From: Dryomyza anilis | Taxonomy: Eukaryota; Arthropoda; Insecta; Diptera; Dryomyzidae | NCBI GenBank assembly: GCA_951804985.1 | Contig: OX638130.1 | Span: forward strand, 81,896,583-81,960,582 | Length of the DNA: 64,000 bases | Direction: 5' to 3' | Shown here: positions 11,556-23,700 of the stretch, piece after piece | How positions within the stretch are numbered: the first letter of the stretch is position 1 | Layout of the letters: each line of letters opens with the position of its first letter | Position numbers and translations under genes: made by a program | Notes under the pieces: generated by a model | The model's input: only the letters and a program-made list of their open reading frames with translations | Database searches by the model: none | Told to the model about the DNA's origin: nothing

Positions 11556-13270
11556 TAATGTTTTGTTTTTTGTATGTAACCTATTTGTGGTATCTATATA
11601 CTTTTCCATATCGGCCACGCCTACTACGCCTGGGTAAACAAACGAATGAACAATGTCATTATAAAGTGTACAGTATAAAAAGTATAAAAATCTCAGTTTT
11701 CATTATGAGTTTGATTATTTTCTCGGTAATGACTGGCCACATTATTTTTAATATACATTTTTTTTTAATTTCTTGGTAGCTAAAAACCAATTTTCTATGT
11801 TGTAGTTTTGTCGGAATAAATTCCATGCAATTGCCATTGTTTTGCGTATGAAATAATACAAATTATTTGTTTACCAGGCAAATAATAATTGTTTCTCGGA
11901 GCCCCAATTGCCAACTTGTCTTGACCGACCGCATATAATTATGACCGCTACCTGACACACCATAACTCTACTCCGACAACCGTTGCGTTACCGTTTCAGT
12001 ACTTTTTGCCGCCCATTACAAGCTAAGCTGTAATTAAGTGTGTTTTTTTCTGGCAATAACCGCGTCATTCTTTTTTTGAAACTATGCTCTAGCTGTTGTT
12101 TTGTGTGGGCAGGCGCGGCACACCACAGCTCCGTATAGCAAGTCTTCAACCGCATCTCTAAATACATAGATTCAATCTTGCAAAGCATTTAAATTAAATA
12201 GAAAAATTATAGCCCAACTTAATGCGCGTCTAACAACCATTAGTTTATGATAACAACGCGCATAGTTTTTATTTTTACAACCGCTTGGGATATATCAGCC
12301 ATAGATATATCTACAACGGCACGTAGAGTTCTATAAACACTATGATTAACTCCATTCAATTTATTGGTGGTAGGAAAAGTGTGAAAGGATTTCAATTTCG
12401 TGACTGTTTGCTACGCTCTTCCTACATTTTAAGGAACTCTTTAAATGCAGAAAATATGTTATTGTCAAAGAGTTATGGTTTTTGTAATGCCACAAGTTGT
12501 TGCACGTTCTGGTAGATTTATGTTTTTTTTTTGTTCTTTGTGTTGTAACATTTTTTACACCTCTTCTTCTTTTTTTTTGTTTTTTCTTTTACTTGGACCT
12601 GAAGCAGGAACTGAGGTATTATGATAATTTGAGGTTATGCTACGTTTAACCACGAAGAGTTTTGAGTAGGCATCAGATGGATGGTTGGGTCCATTCATTC
12701 CGATCGCATGTTGGTTGTTTGGTGTGTAATTATGAGACCAATACGTGTTTAAAAGTCGAGAATATAAACAAAGAATAACAACATAGGCCAATGTAAAGTA
12801 GCAAAAAGTTATTTCTAAAAGTGCTAGACAGAAAACAATTATGAAAATGATTTTTGCTGAACATATAATGATTATAATTTAAAAATAGCAAAAGGCTATT
12901 AAATTGTTGTACCATTAATTGTTTTATTGTTTACAATAAAATGTTTATAAAGCATTTATAGGATATATGTATTCAATTTGAAAAATTCGTAGAATCTTTC
13001 TACAATGAAGTACACAGACATAAATTTATTCATAAATATTATAAATTTTTTCTCCAATTACCATTATATATCAGAACGTATTCATACTATTGAAGAACGA
13101 AATATTCAATACAATGAATTTGAAACGTCAAATAGATGAATATATATTTTTTTACAATTTTGCTTCGAATTTTTTTATTTTTGAATTTTTTTTATGTTTA
13201 AAAAAAGTAGTTGGAAAAAAATTAAAAAAAAAATGTATTCTCGAAAAAAAAATTGGCCGAAAAAATTTTG
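11556..13270. other. AT-rich non-coding DNA
   Basis: It contains scattered short ORFs made of AT-rich codons (Phe, Lys, Asn, Ile), which is what random AT-rich DNA gives. No splice-supported exon, RNA gene or transposon end was recognised. Confidence 0.4.
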
Positions 13271-13273
13271 TTT

Positions 13274-13785
13274 GAAAATATTTTTTATAATTACAACTTT
13301 TTAATAATAACAACACACAAAAAAAATTCACCAACTACCAGTATTCATCATATTGATCATTTATTGAACTAAAATCGTATTTTTTCATTTTTAATATTTT
13401 TTATATCAAGAAATTTCAAACAAAAATTGGTCTCCATTTACACATTTACGTATTTATAATTCTTACATGATTTTTGATGGTTTGATGACCAAAATTCATC
13501 AATATGATGTTCACTTTTTCATTAATATGAATGGAAGCAATTATTTATTATAAATCATTGAAGAATTAAAAATACATAAATGTGTAAATGGAGATAAATT
13601 TGTTTTTGAAATTTGATGTTAAAAAAATATTTAAAATGAAAAACATTTAAAAAATAAGATTTTAATTCAATGAATGATTTCATCAAATATGATGAATCCT
13701 GGTAGTTGAGGAAATTTTTAGAAAAATTTTTTGTGTGAAGTTGTAATCATTACCCGACGAATATATTACAAAATATTTTACTGAT
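13274..13785. repeat. Large fold-back (inverted repeat) about 510 bp long
   Basis: The left arm (about 13274-13475) holds ACTACCAGTATTCATCATAT, then TCTCCATTTACACATTTA. The right arm (about 13553-13785) carries the complement: AAATGTGTAAATGGAGA, then ATATGATGAATCCTGGTAGT. The arms also match outside this core (ATTACAACTTT against AAGTTGTAAT). The spacer of about 80 bp repeats TTCATCAATATGATG. It looks like a fold-back or MITE-like element. No target duplication was identified. Confidence 0.65.
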
Positions 13786-13889
13786 TTATAAAAAATATAA
13801 GAAATAAACATACAAAAACTACTTGAAAACAGAGAAGTATGGCAAAACATGAACGAGTAATAATTATATTGATTACATTTGGTTTTGAT

Positions 13890-14130
13890 GTACGGCATTC
13901 TTCAATATGATATATGTACATATAAGTTTTTGTTATGTATTTGTTCATTAATATGATGAAACGTTCACATACAGTTCATCATATTGAAGAACACTTTTAC
14001 GACAGTTACCAAGTGTTCATCATATTTATATTTCATAACATTGATGTCGTTAGTCATTAATATTATGATTGGTCCTTCAATACAATGGTTTGAAGAACAT
14101 AATACATCAATATGATGTATATTTTATTCT
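13890..14130. repeat. Cluster of ATATGATGAA / TTCATCATAT motifs
   Basis: Copies of TTCATCATATTGAAGAAC and close variants alternate in both orientations, next to the 13.3-kb fold-back and sharing its terminal words. It is probably a second, degenerated unit of the same family. Confidence 0.45.
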
Positions 14131-14259
14131 GTGTAAAATTACATAACAGTGAAATAAAAAATATATATGGAATGTTAATGTCATTTTGTAGTTTCTGAAC
14201 AGATTTGGTTTAATTTGTAAGTGATTTATAATTTTTTTGTTAGTAAGCCCTTGTAGAAA

Positions 14260-15000
14260 TTATTATATCATGTTATGATCATTGACTATATTCCTTGTCA
14301 TTACCCGACTAGTTATATGAACAACAAGATATGACCATGATCGATCTTTCTAAACAGGGCACATTTTTACTAAAGGGGAACTCCACTAGAATTGTTTTCA
14401 TTTCCGTTTAATAAATAGAATTTTCTGGTCATTCTACAATTCAACATTTTGTAAGTGGATCAAACAAAGTAGTTCTTATTAGGACTAAATATTAACCGTT
14501 TAAATAATGTAAATGATACAATGGTGAGCATGCTAAGGTCATGACAAGGTAATTTTTTCTCTTATATGGTTTACCCGAATAAAATGCGATAATTTACCGA
14601 ATTTCACTAGGGTAAATGTCATGCACCATTTTTCAAAGAACCTAGCTTAATTCAGTGTCAATATCGGCACCTTATCTTTGAATTATCATTACCTGACCAA
14701 TAAAAATACTTGCTTAAACAAGTGAAGAATTTCTAATATCGCTATCGTATAATTCAGATGTTTAGGGGTACAGGTGTATTGTCTGTCTGGTAATAAAATT
14801 ACCTCATTTATTTTTTCGAAACTGCTCTGTGTTCTGGAAACTGTCTTTATATAAATAATTTGTTTGCTAAAATTATTTGTTATCTACCATTTTCGGAAAG
14901 TTCTTAGTGCGGCTATTTAAGGTAATTATGCCATGACAATAATGTTGGTAAGAAGCGACTCCAAAAATAGAGTGCACTATACTTAGTTGAAGCAAATGCA
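14260..15000. repeat. Diverged interspersed repeat containing TCATTACCCGACTAG
   Basis: Phrases such as CATTACCCGACTAGTTATAT, AAGGTCATGACAAGGTAAT and GCGATAATTTACCGA recur in altered form near 13745, 14690, 16600, 25960-26230 and 26870-27080. I infer an old dispersed family. Its boundaries are not definable by eye. Confidence 0.35.
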
Positions 15001-15990
15001 AAAGAAATACGATACATGCTATTGTGTTAATTTGTGAAATTCAACACAGAAAAATGCTTATTGGCCTGAACTGAATCAAAAACCTTGATGACAAAGACCT
15101 TGTTTTATTTTTTGTTGTTATACGTTTCTTTTTTTGTCATGAGTTTGGATTTTATTTTGTTTACTGACGCCATTAACTTGATATGGCTTCTGCTTTTTTT
15201 ATTTTATGTGCCACGAAATGTTTGCATTATCCTCGCCAGGCAAAAAGCCACATGTATTTCGGGTTTGCTTTTAATGGAGTGCTTTACTGGTCGTCGTCGT
15301 CATCACCGTCGATGACGGGCTTCTCTCACCTACATATATAACACACATACATGACCATGTCGTTATGCCATTCTTTAGTTTAATGGAATTTGAATCCTTG
15401 CAGAGCTCAATCCTTTCTGTGCCCAAATCCTCCAACGTTACACGTTGGACACTAATGCAACGTTTGATGAAATATGAGAAATCAAATTAGTTCATTGAAC
15501 ATTTACGCAATCAAGTGGAATTTACGAAAACATGGGCAACATGGTTTAAGTTATTCATTAAGCACTCAATAAGCCAAACTTAAACAAAGAGCCACTTGTG
15601 CTAGGTCTTTAAAAAAAACCTTTTAAACATGTTACTGTTTTCTCTTTTGTGTGTAGCCGCGTTTATTGGTTGTAGACTACTTTTTGAATAACGGTCCATC
15701 GTTCGTCTCGTTTTTATGTTTTTGAATGAAGTGGAAAATGTTTTTACATTTTGGAACCATCATTATTCAGCGTCATTAATCAGTAGTTTTATTTCTTAGT
15801 AAATATAGATTTTTGATTTTTAAAGTTTTTAAGATTTAGGAAACTTGTTAACATAATCACTAATGGTCTACATTGTATTAAAATCGATTTAAAGTAGGTT
15901 GGTAGTAATTGTTTAAGATTTTAGCTTGTTTTTTATAAAAAATACTATGAGGTAAAATATATCATGGGCACAAAGACAGTTTTTATTGTT
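15001..15990. other. Non-coding DNA
   Basis: A less AT-rich patch at about 15280-15480 (CGTCGTCGTCATCACCGTCG) has no supported coding frame. Nothing else was recognised. Confidence 0.35.
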
Positions 15991-15993
15991 AAT

Positions 15994-16513
15994 TACCCAA
16001 GTAACCACTTTGAGGCAACTTAAGTGGTAGCCAGACAATTGCCATTAAAGTGTTTGTTCTATATCATGCGAAAAATACTTATTTGCCACTTAATTACCAG
16101 TCAAAAAGCCCCGGGGCAATTGCCTATTATGTTCTTCATTATATACATGCAACATATATGGAACATAATACATTTTATAATTTGTCACTATTTTGCCACG
16201 TCATAACAACAAAGTTAGCTCCGCCCATTATCGTATATGTTCCATTATCGAAATGTATGACTTTTATATCACAGCATTGTGACATATAATTGCATTGTCC
16301 CACACATGTTCTTAGCCAAAGCTTTAGAACTAAATTTATGTTCCATTATCAGAATGTATGACTTATATATCACATCATTGTGACATATTATTGCGTATGT
16401 TCTTAGCCACCGCTTTGCAACTAAAAATTACTAGTTGGTGTTAGCGGTAACTTAAAAGCTACACATTTGCCACAAGAGTTTGTGGCAATTGTCGAGCCGT
16501 GGTTACTTGGGTA
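15994..16513. mobile_element. 520-bp TIR element (MITE) with ends TACCCAAGTAACCAC
   Basis: The two ends are a perfect 15-bp inverted repeat: TACCCAAGTAACCAC at 15994 and GTGGTTACTTGGGTA ending at 16513. The outer TA may be the target duplication, as in Tc1/mariner-type insertions. Subterminal inverted GACAATTGCC / GGCAATTGTC words lie inside the ends. The interior holds a direct repeat of about 100 bp (TATGTTCCATTATC...TTCTTAGCCA at about 16236 and 16337). There is no transposase ORF. The same outer CCCAAGTAAC is found on the 48.8- and 60.0-kb elements. Confidence 0.8.
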
Positions 16514-17310
16514 GTGATTGTCACCTTACTTTTTACAATTAACCCTTTTTTAAAGACATTTTGATAGGAATATGATAATGAAGGAATTATTAATTATTTT
16601 CCTTGCGAACCAGTTACATGATCAACATGACTACTAATCCCTACTACAAAATTGTGTTAGTGCCATGATCGGTAACTTATGATTTCGCATGTCATAACTC
16701 TTTAAGTTTCATATTTCATATTTTTTTTAATAAATAATGTTATTTAAAAACCACAAAAGAGTTATTTAATTTACGCAAGTATAACTGATATAGGTAGGTC
16801 ACAACATTGATGTAGTTCATAAAAAATTCAAGACGTCAAATTTGCCTTAATGGAACTTTGTTGGCGCCATTTGGAATCACACAACATATGCAATGAGTTG
16901 TTGGAAAAAAAAATAAAGAAACAAAAACTATAAACAACATTGAAAAATGGTTCCTTAACTGGCAACATTATTAGCAAACATCGAAGTTGTCACGGAAAAC
17001 ATGCGAGTGCTTAATACAGAAGACTTGCAGGAATTCATTGCAAAGGGGGTAGTAAAAGGGTTGAAATTTGTATATTTTTGCTACTTAAAGAAGGTTCCTT
17101 CCCTTCTCCATTTCCTACCAGTAAAAAATGTGTTTGTGTGCGTGATGAAATGTCTGGCGTATATGGGGTTTAATCCCATGACATTAGAAAAATATACAGA
17201 TGTTTTATATAAAAAAAAAAATTCAAAATATTAAAGACTTTTTAATAAAACAAGACACTGAGCATAAAGAAATTCTTGCACGGAAAAAATTACTGTATTA
17301 TATAATACTA
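16514..17310. other. AT-rich non-coding DNA
   Basis: It contains a 77-codon open frame (17001-17234) with no recognisable domain and an AT-driven C-terminus. No other feature was seen. Confidence 0.35.
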
Positions 17311-17319
17311 TATTTATTT

Positions 17320-17805
17320 CTTTGTTGCAAAAAATTTAGTTCTGCTACACATTGCTAGTTTTTAAATATATTTGTATTTATTTGAATTAATTTTGCTACA
17401 TAATGTAGTAAAAAATCATTTTCTACATATTGCAGAAACTGTATTATGTTTTTAAATTTTGCTTTTTTGAATTATTTAAAGTTCGTGGACACACAACGAA
17501 CATACTGCGAAAGTTCGTTCGTCGTGCAATTACATTTTGTTATCTACAAATTCGTTTGTATGTATTGCAGAAACTGTACTGTTTTTGTGTTTTTTTTTCC
17601 ATTTTTACAATTATTTGAAGAACGTACAAATCTACGTCGGACAACTACGAAAGTGAGCAGACATAAAACCAAACCCATGCAAACGCGTTGATGGAAGAAG
17701 ACTAGTAATGCGAACTCATTTGGTTTCCGTTGAATATGGTTGATCAAAAACAACTACATCAATGTAGTAAAAACAAATACATTTGCTTTGGACGTAAATC
17801 AATTA
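17320..17805 (+). repeat. Dispersed repeat, copy 1
   Basis: The right end (about 17752-17802) reads CTACATCAATGTAGTAAAAA, then AAATAC, then GACGTAAATCAA. This matches, in inverted orientation, the segment beginning at 30471. Both copies also carry repeated ACTACATTTTGCA / CTACATAATGTAG words over several hundred bases. Confidence 0.5.
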
Positions 17806-19009
17806 GATAGGTATGTATTTATTTTAAAGACATTTTTTTAAAGACACTAGATTTTTATTATATAAAAAATGTAGCAAGTTTTTCGATTTTCTACTTTTCT
17901 CATCAGTGGTCTTTAAAGTAATTTACAAAACTATCGCTGATACTTATATGCGTTCGATTAATTTATGAACTATCTTGAGATTGTCAAATTTAAAAGTTTC
18001 ACTTTAATTTTCACCAAAATTTAATTAAAAGTTTTAAAGTTTAAAAAGGTTTTGATGTCCCTTATTAAGCTACTTTTAATAAAATAGTTTTATATTCTAA
18101 ATATTCGAAGTAAAAGTCCCATTGCTATTTTGCACCACGTAAAACAAAACTATTTTGTTTTGGAATTTCGTAATTCGAACCCTAGAGTCCGTGTGTTTTT
18201 ATTTCGATTGTAAGTGAAGTGAAAACGTGTGTGAAGCAAAGACGTGCGTTATTCATTTTTGAATTTATTATACATTGGGGAAATACGAAAACAAGTACCA
18301 AAGGACATACAAGAAAAAAAGAAAAAGAAAACCGAACAGAATGAAAATAGAGCACCAAGTTACGTTAACCACAAGTACGTGGTCTGTTGTATGGAAGAGT
18401 TCTCTTGATGGGGTTACCACTGAAAACCCACCAACGCGATATTTTTTTTTGGTGTTTTTTTTTAATGTCAAACGGAAATCTAAAGGGTATGTGCTACAGA
18501 AAGGCAAAAAAAAAGAATAATATATATCTAAAATATATATCGACTATTTTTGTGGTGTGCGTGCGGCGCGAAAAATGGGAGATAAAGCAAGATTTATAGG
18601 TTATACGCTTGTCACCAACGAACGTTTCGTAAAAAATGAGCCGCACTGGTGCGCGCAAAAGATGCCAATCGTAGTTCTCAAGTAGAAGAAGTAGCAGTGG
18701 AAGATGATGAATAAAACCAGACATTTTTTGTTGGTTTAATATTGATTTTTCAGCGTTTCAAAAGTTACTCAAATATATATATCAAAATTAATTCTTACGT
18801 TTGGGATTTGTTGTTGTTTTGGCAGTTGTAGAAATTAGGCTGCAATAAATAAGAAAAAAAATATATTTATTAATATTATTATATTTGTTTTTAAATTTCA
18901 TAATATATTTTATTTTTATTTATTTATGATTAACAGTACTAAAATATAAGAACAATAGTTGGAAAATGACACGATTTTTTATACCCTTTTCTATCATTTT
19001 TATCATTTT
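17806..19009. other. AT-rich non-coding DNA
   Basis: A slightly less AT-rich patch at about 18180-18720 contains overlapping ORFs on both strands with no recognisable product. Nothing else was identified. Confidence 0.35.
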
Positions 19010-19445
19010 TATACCCTACACTAAGAGTGAAAGGGTATATTCAATTAGGTACGCCGTTTGTAACACCCAGAAGGAAGCATCTCCGGTATGGAAAAGTATA
19101 TATATTCTTGATCAGCATGACCTCCTGAGTCGATTGTCTGTCTGTCTGTCTGTCTGTTGAAATCACTACTACTTAAACAATTGAAGAGTTAGATAAATGA
19201 AACTCATAATTTAGATTACTTATATACCTACGCAGTTTGTGCGAAAAACATATCGGTCAATTGTGACCTGTGATCTGACCATTTATATTCAAATAACTCA
19301 TATAAAATTTACATCTACAGTTCAGTTTTACATTTGTGTAGGGTATTTATAGTCGGCTTAGACCGACTATAATTTTGATAATCCTAACTATCATAATAAC
19401 ACCAAATTTAAAATTTCCCATGTGATCTAACCTTCCCAACTGGTT
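19010..19445 (+). mobile_element. INE-1/DINE-1-like (mini-me, Helentron-associated) element, internally deleted
   Basis: It starts TATACCCTACAC with a nearby inverted GTGAAAGGGTATA. It then carries GTAACACCCAGAAGGAAGC, AAGTATATATATTCTTGATC and a GTCT microsatellite, the order known from Drosophila INE-1/DINE-1. Near the 3' end TATAGTCGG-CTTAGA-CCGACTATA forms a 9-bp-stem, 6-nt-loop hairpin (19348-19371), followed by a shared tail ending CCTTCCCAACTGGTT. Compared with the copy at 63287-64000 it lacks about 250 bp before the hairpin. It has no coding capacity. Assignment rests on remembered INE-1 architecture, not on a search. Confidence 0.8.
19134..19157 (+). repeat. (GTCT)n proto-microsatellite inside the INE-1-like element
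   Basis: Five tandem TGTC/GTCT tetramers lie at the place where INE-1/mini-me elements carry their GTCY tract. The second copy has an expanded GACA/GACG version at 63828-63890. Confidence 0.8.
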
Positions 19446-22400
19446 GTTATTTGATTTTATTGATATTTTTGTGATTTATTAAGTTTTATTGATTTGTTAT
19501 GTTCTAAATATCAATTTCAATCAATTTAGGAGAGGGGGGCACATTTTAATCAGCCTACAAAATAATACATTTGAATATTTTAAAAAGTAAATTGATGGGT
19601 TTAGACCCATCCATAGATTGCTTCGTAATCTAACTTAAATGTGTTACCTATTTGTACGGAAATAAAAAATATTTATATTAATAGTTCAATTGCTTTCTAT
19701 CTGCGTTTTTAAAGTTGAGATTACATTCATTGCTGTATTGATTAATGAATGCAATTAATATCGTTTGCTATATTTACGTCGATTATTTTTTTCTGTGCTG
19801 GTTCATGATCTTACTTTTTGCATTAACAGAATACCATTTATATGCCGTTTAATTTATATTTGAGCGATTTACAAAACTTGTTGAAAAATGTTGGGCTATA
19901 GTGGGAAGCTTCAAAATTTTTACTAAATGATATTTTAGTCTTTCTTTTTCATGTGTTGATATTTTCATAACAAAGTCAAATATATTAGGGATAAAAAAAT
20001 ATTAAAATAGTGTAATAACAAAAGAATGATAAAACGTTTAAATTCATAAACATCTCAGTAGTCATGTTAAGAATATACGAACAAAATTGTGCATTTATTT
20101 ATAGTCAGAATATTCTGAGACATTTCAGGTATACTGGCCATTTGCAGATACTGCAGTTCATTGAATTGTTGAAATTTTATTTCTTCGGCATTTGATTCAT
20201 GTAAATTGTATATAATTCTTCTTTATTTGATGAAGTTGAGGAATATGTACCGATGTATTCCTTTTTACTCCTGTCAAATGTTCGCTTCTCTGTTTTGTTT
20301 TCCGAAATATAAATCTTAGTTCAGGTAAAGTCAAAATGTTGCTTTTAATTGGTTTGTTGCAACGATTGAAGTTTTTTTTTGTGCTGAACTAATTAAATAA
20401 TGTATATAACACAATATTTTCACTAAAATTACAACAACATTGCTTAAATTACGTTTCCCATTTTACCCTAGAAAGGGTTTCCCCAATATCGCGATATGAA
20501 CATAAGTATCATTTAAGCAATGTTAAATTATTTGAAAACCCAAAGATATACAATATGCGATCATTTTAAAGATGCCTTCTTAATTAAAAACGACAAAAAT
20601 TCTCTTTTTTCGATAGCAAACAGCAGTAGTCTAAAAAAACTGTCAAAAACATTTTTTTTTCACTTCTTCTCGAAATGCAATAAAAATGTACAAATTTGAT
20701 TATAACCATGGATGCAAAATTTAATGCCACATTAAGAAGCATTTGACAATTTACCATTTACAAAAACATGGCAAAAAAATTGCAATTTCCCACATAACCT
20801 CATGTCCCACTTCACCCCAGGTTCCCCTATTATTATTTTAAAAGGTTATAGTTCCTACTAAAACCAATTTATAACAATTTGGTGTGTAAATATTAAATAG
20901 AACTTTTTCTCAACACCCACAATAAATTCCTTCATAGTATTTTACTTGATATAAGTTTTATTTTTTACCAGATCTCAATATCTCTTGATAGACCCAGTAT
21001 ACAACGAGAACGTAAAATAATACGAGACTGCTTAACGCCTAAAACGATATATTTGGTAAGTAGTTTTTTTAAACAGTTTCCCTAAACTAACCTAATAAAA
21101 ATTGTATTAAAATTTGTATAAAAGAAGGAGTTTTAGGCAAAACTGTGTGGGGAAATATATAAGAACTAACTCCTTAATCGAATTTGTAACTTGTCCTAAG
21201 GTATGAAATGAATCCAACAGCACAAAAACTTATGAAATATAGTGTGATTAAAAAAAAATAATAAAACTAAAAAAATGCCAAAAAAACAGTGTTTTTTAAA
21301 GTGAATAAATCCTTTTTGGTTAAATGGGTGAATTATACGGGACAAAATATGTCAGTCCTGGTAAGAACCCTTACCTCAGCATCATTAATTCGTAAAAATG
21401 AATTGCCTCAACTATTCTTAGCTGAATTTCAATATTTATGAAGTGAAAATATGGCAAAGTTTCCCGAAACCCCGATAAACTATTTAATTTTTATTTTGGT
21501 TTCACTAACGTTTGATAAATGGCTGTAAAAATGAGCGAAATATACTCACCATCAGCTGTTTTCTCAGGTCTTTTATGAACTTTGAAAAGTTACGCATTTA
21601 ATTTGATTGACAGGAGTACTATAAAATAAATATATAAATCTTTCAATTGCATATAATGTAATTCCGCATTATTCCTCCTACAGAAGAAACAAAAAATCTT
21701 GACACTTGTGACCCTGTGAACTTAATATTTTTGTTCTGGAAAATAAAAAATACTTAAACAGAACCCATTAATAACAAGTGCTCTCGCCAAGTGCGATCGT
21801 TCACTTAAATTAGCACTTCAAGAGCGGCTCTGTTCAGTGTTACTTTGATGTATGTGGTGCTGTGCAGCATGTTGTGGGGCTAAACAACCAGGCAGCCACG
21901 TTGGAGGAGGGGCTGTGAGTGAACACTTGAATGCAAACACATGGTACACACTTAATAAATTGACTGACTGACTGTAACAAGTACAGGAAATTTAAAGAGC
22001 TCATTAAAAGGTTGAATACAACAAATCTAAATTAGAAATTCTACCTAATACAATAATATTTGACTCTTTATAATTCCCTGATTGACACAAACATTTCTTG
22101 AGAGGGGCCTCACATATTGGAAGACCTCAATAACATGAAGTGCTTTATAATCTTTATTGAATATGCAAATCACCCATTAAAAAATTCATGTTGTTAATCT
22201 TTATTAAGATCGTTTATCGTGAGTCTGGTCTGGCCACACATCACCAGTTCCATTTTATGCATGGCTGGAGCGCAGACATCAAATCAAAAAAGCATCTACT
22301 CAGTTTTAATGCATTCATCAGACGTTTCCCAAAAACAGAAAACAGAAAAATGAAACAAAAACAAGTCCCCAATAAATTGTTGACAAACTTTGGCATAATC

Positions 22401-23700
22401 TAAAATTTATATCTTTTTATTATGCGTTCATCAGCATCAAATAATGAAGCCAAGAAAAACACACACCAAAGAGCGACAAGAATTCCTTAAAATCTGGACG
22501 AAGTTGTTGATGCAACGGAGATGAAAAAGACATGAAAGAAAAAATAAACTCTTTCCGTCTGGCAGCGGAATTATCTGTTAATGTGCGGATTTTATGGGTG
22601 TTTCTGAACTTTTCCTGTCAACAACAATTCAAAACACATTTTCGATTTTTTCTTCCCAAATGCGTACTACGTGTTTTTGTCAAATACTGCCATTTTTCCT
22701 GCCTCAAGTTATACGGTCATCGGTGGAGTATGGAGCAGCGATGACTATCTTAAACGAGTATTGTTCGGGTCCCACTGTCAGCTCGTTTACTTTGCTCCAA
22801 ATCATAAAATATTAGGGTTAAGCGGTTTCCTACGAAAGTCACTAAAGTATGAGAAGCAATCCGTTCGATATGCATCTATTAGATGAACAAACAAAAAAAA
22901 AAGTGTTCAGTTTTTAACATTTTGTATATATTTTCGGTTATTATTTGTCAAGATCTTAATCCGCACAAAATATGTTCTCAAATTTAATGTCAAGCTACAA
23001 AAACAAACAATCTTGGGTCGCTGCGCGTACCGTAAAATGGTCTGGGACCCAAATGGTCGCCGGCAGCGAAAGGCGCACAGCTTAGGACAAAGTAATGCCT
23101 GATTAAATTTGAATGATAAGCGGCAACGGTCGATTTGTCAAAGTTAAATTATATATTTTACAGATAAATATTATATATTTTGAATAATTTATGAACTATT
23201 TAACATTTAATACGATTATGTTTGGTTTATATAATAATTTATGTTTTTGCAGCTTAATACAGCATTATGCAATTACAATGTGTCCGTGTAACATAAATCT
23301 GATTACGGCAATAATTAGCTTATTTAGTTGCTAATTTTAAAGTTAATTATCATAACATTATTGTGTCATACATATGTTTTAATATTTAGTTTCTATTAGA
23401 TTATTAGATAATATCAAAAAACACTGATTTATATTTGACAAAACAATATTATGATTGTTAGTAACAATATCATGATTACACGTAGACAAAAATTAGTTTG
23501 CAGTAAACATAATATATTTACAATCATAAATTGAATGACTTTAATTGGCTTTATATTAATTTTCAAATTTGTAAAATATTTTGTAGTTCATTTCATGATT
23601 TATGGTTATATATTGTTATTAATATATTTGTTTAAAAACTCTGCAAATTCATGAAAACAACATGTAACATAATATGTTTGCTGCAAAACATTTTTTCCCT
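19446..23700. other. AT-rich non-coding DNA
   Basis: This long stretch is dominated by A and T runs. A patch at about 21780-21960 and another at about 22990-23100 are less AT-rich. Open frames at 22188-22886 overlap in different frames and show no domain. No RNA gene or transposon end was recognised. Confidence 0.35.

Noticed and set aside
17001..17234. 77-codon plus-strand frame starting MRVLNTEDLQEF
   Set aside because: It begins like a plausible protein but turns into AT-driven sequence with no domain and no exon signals.
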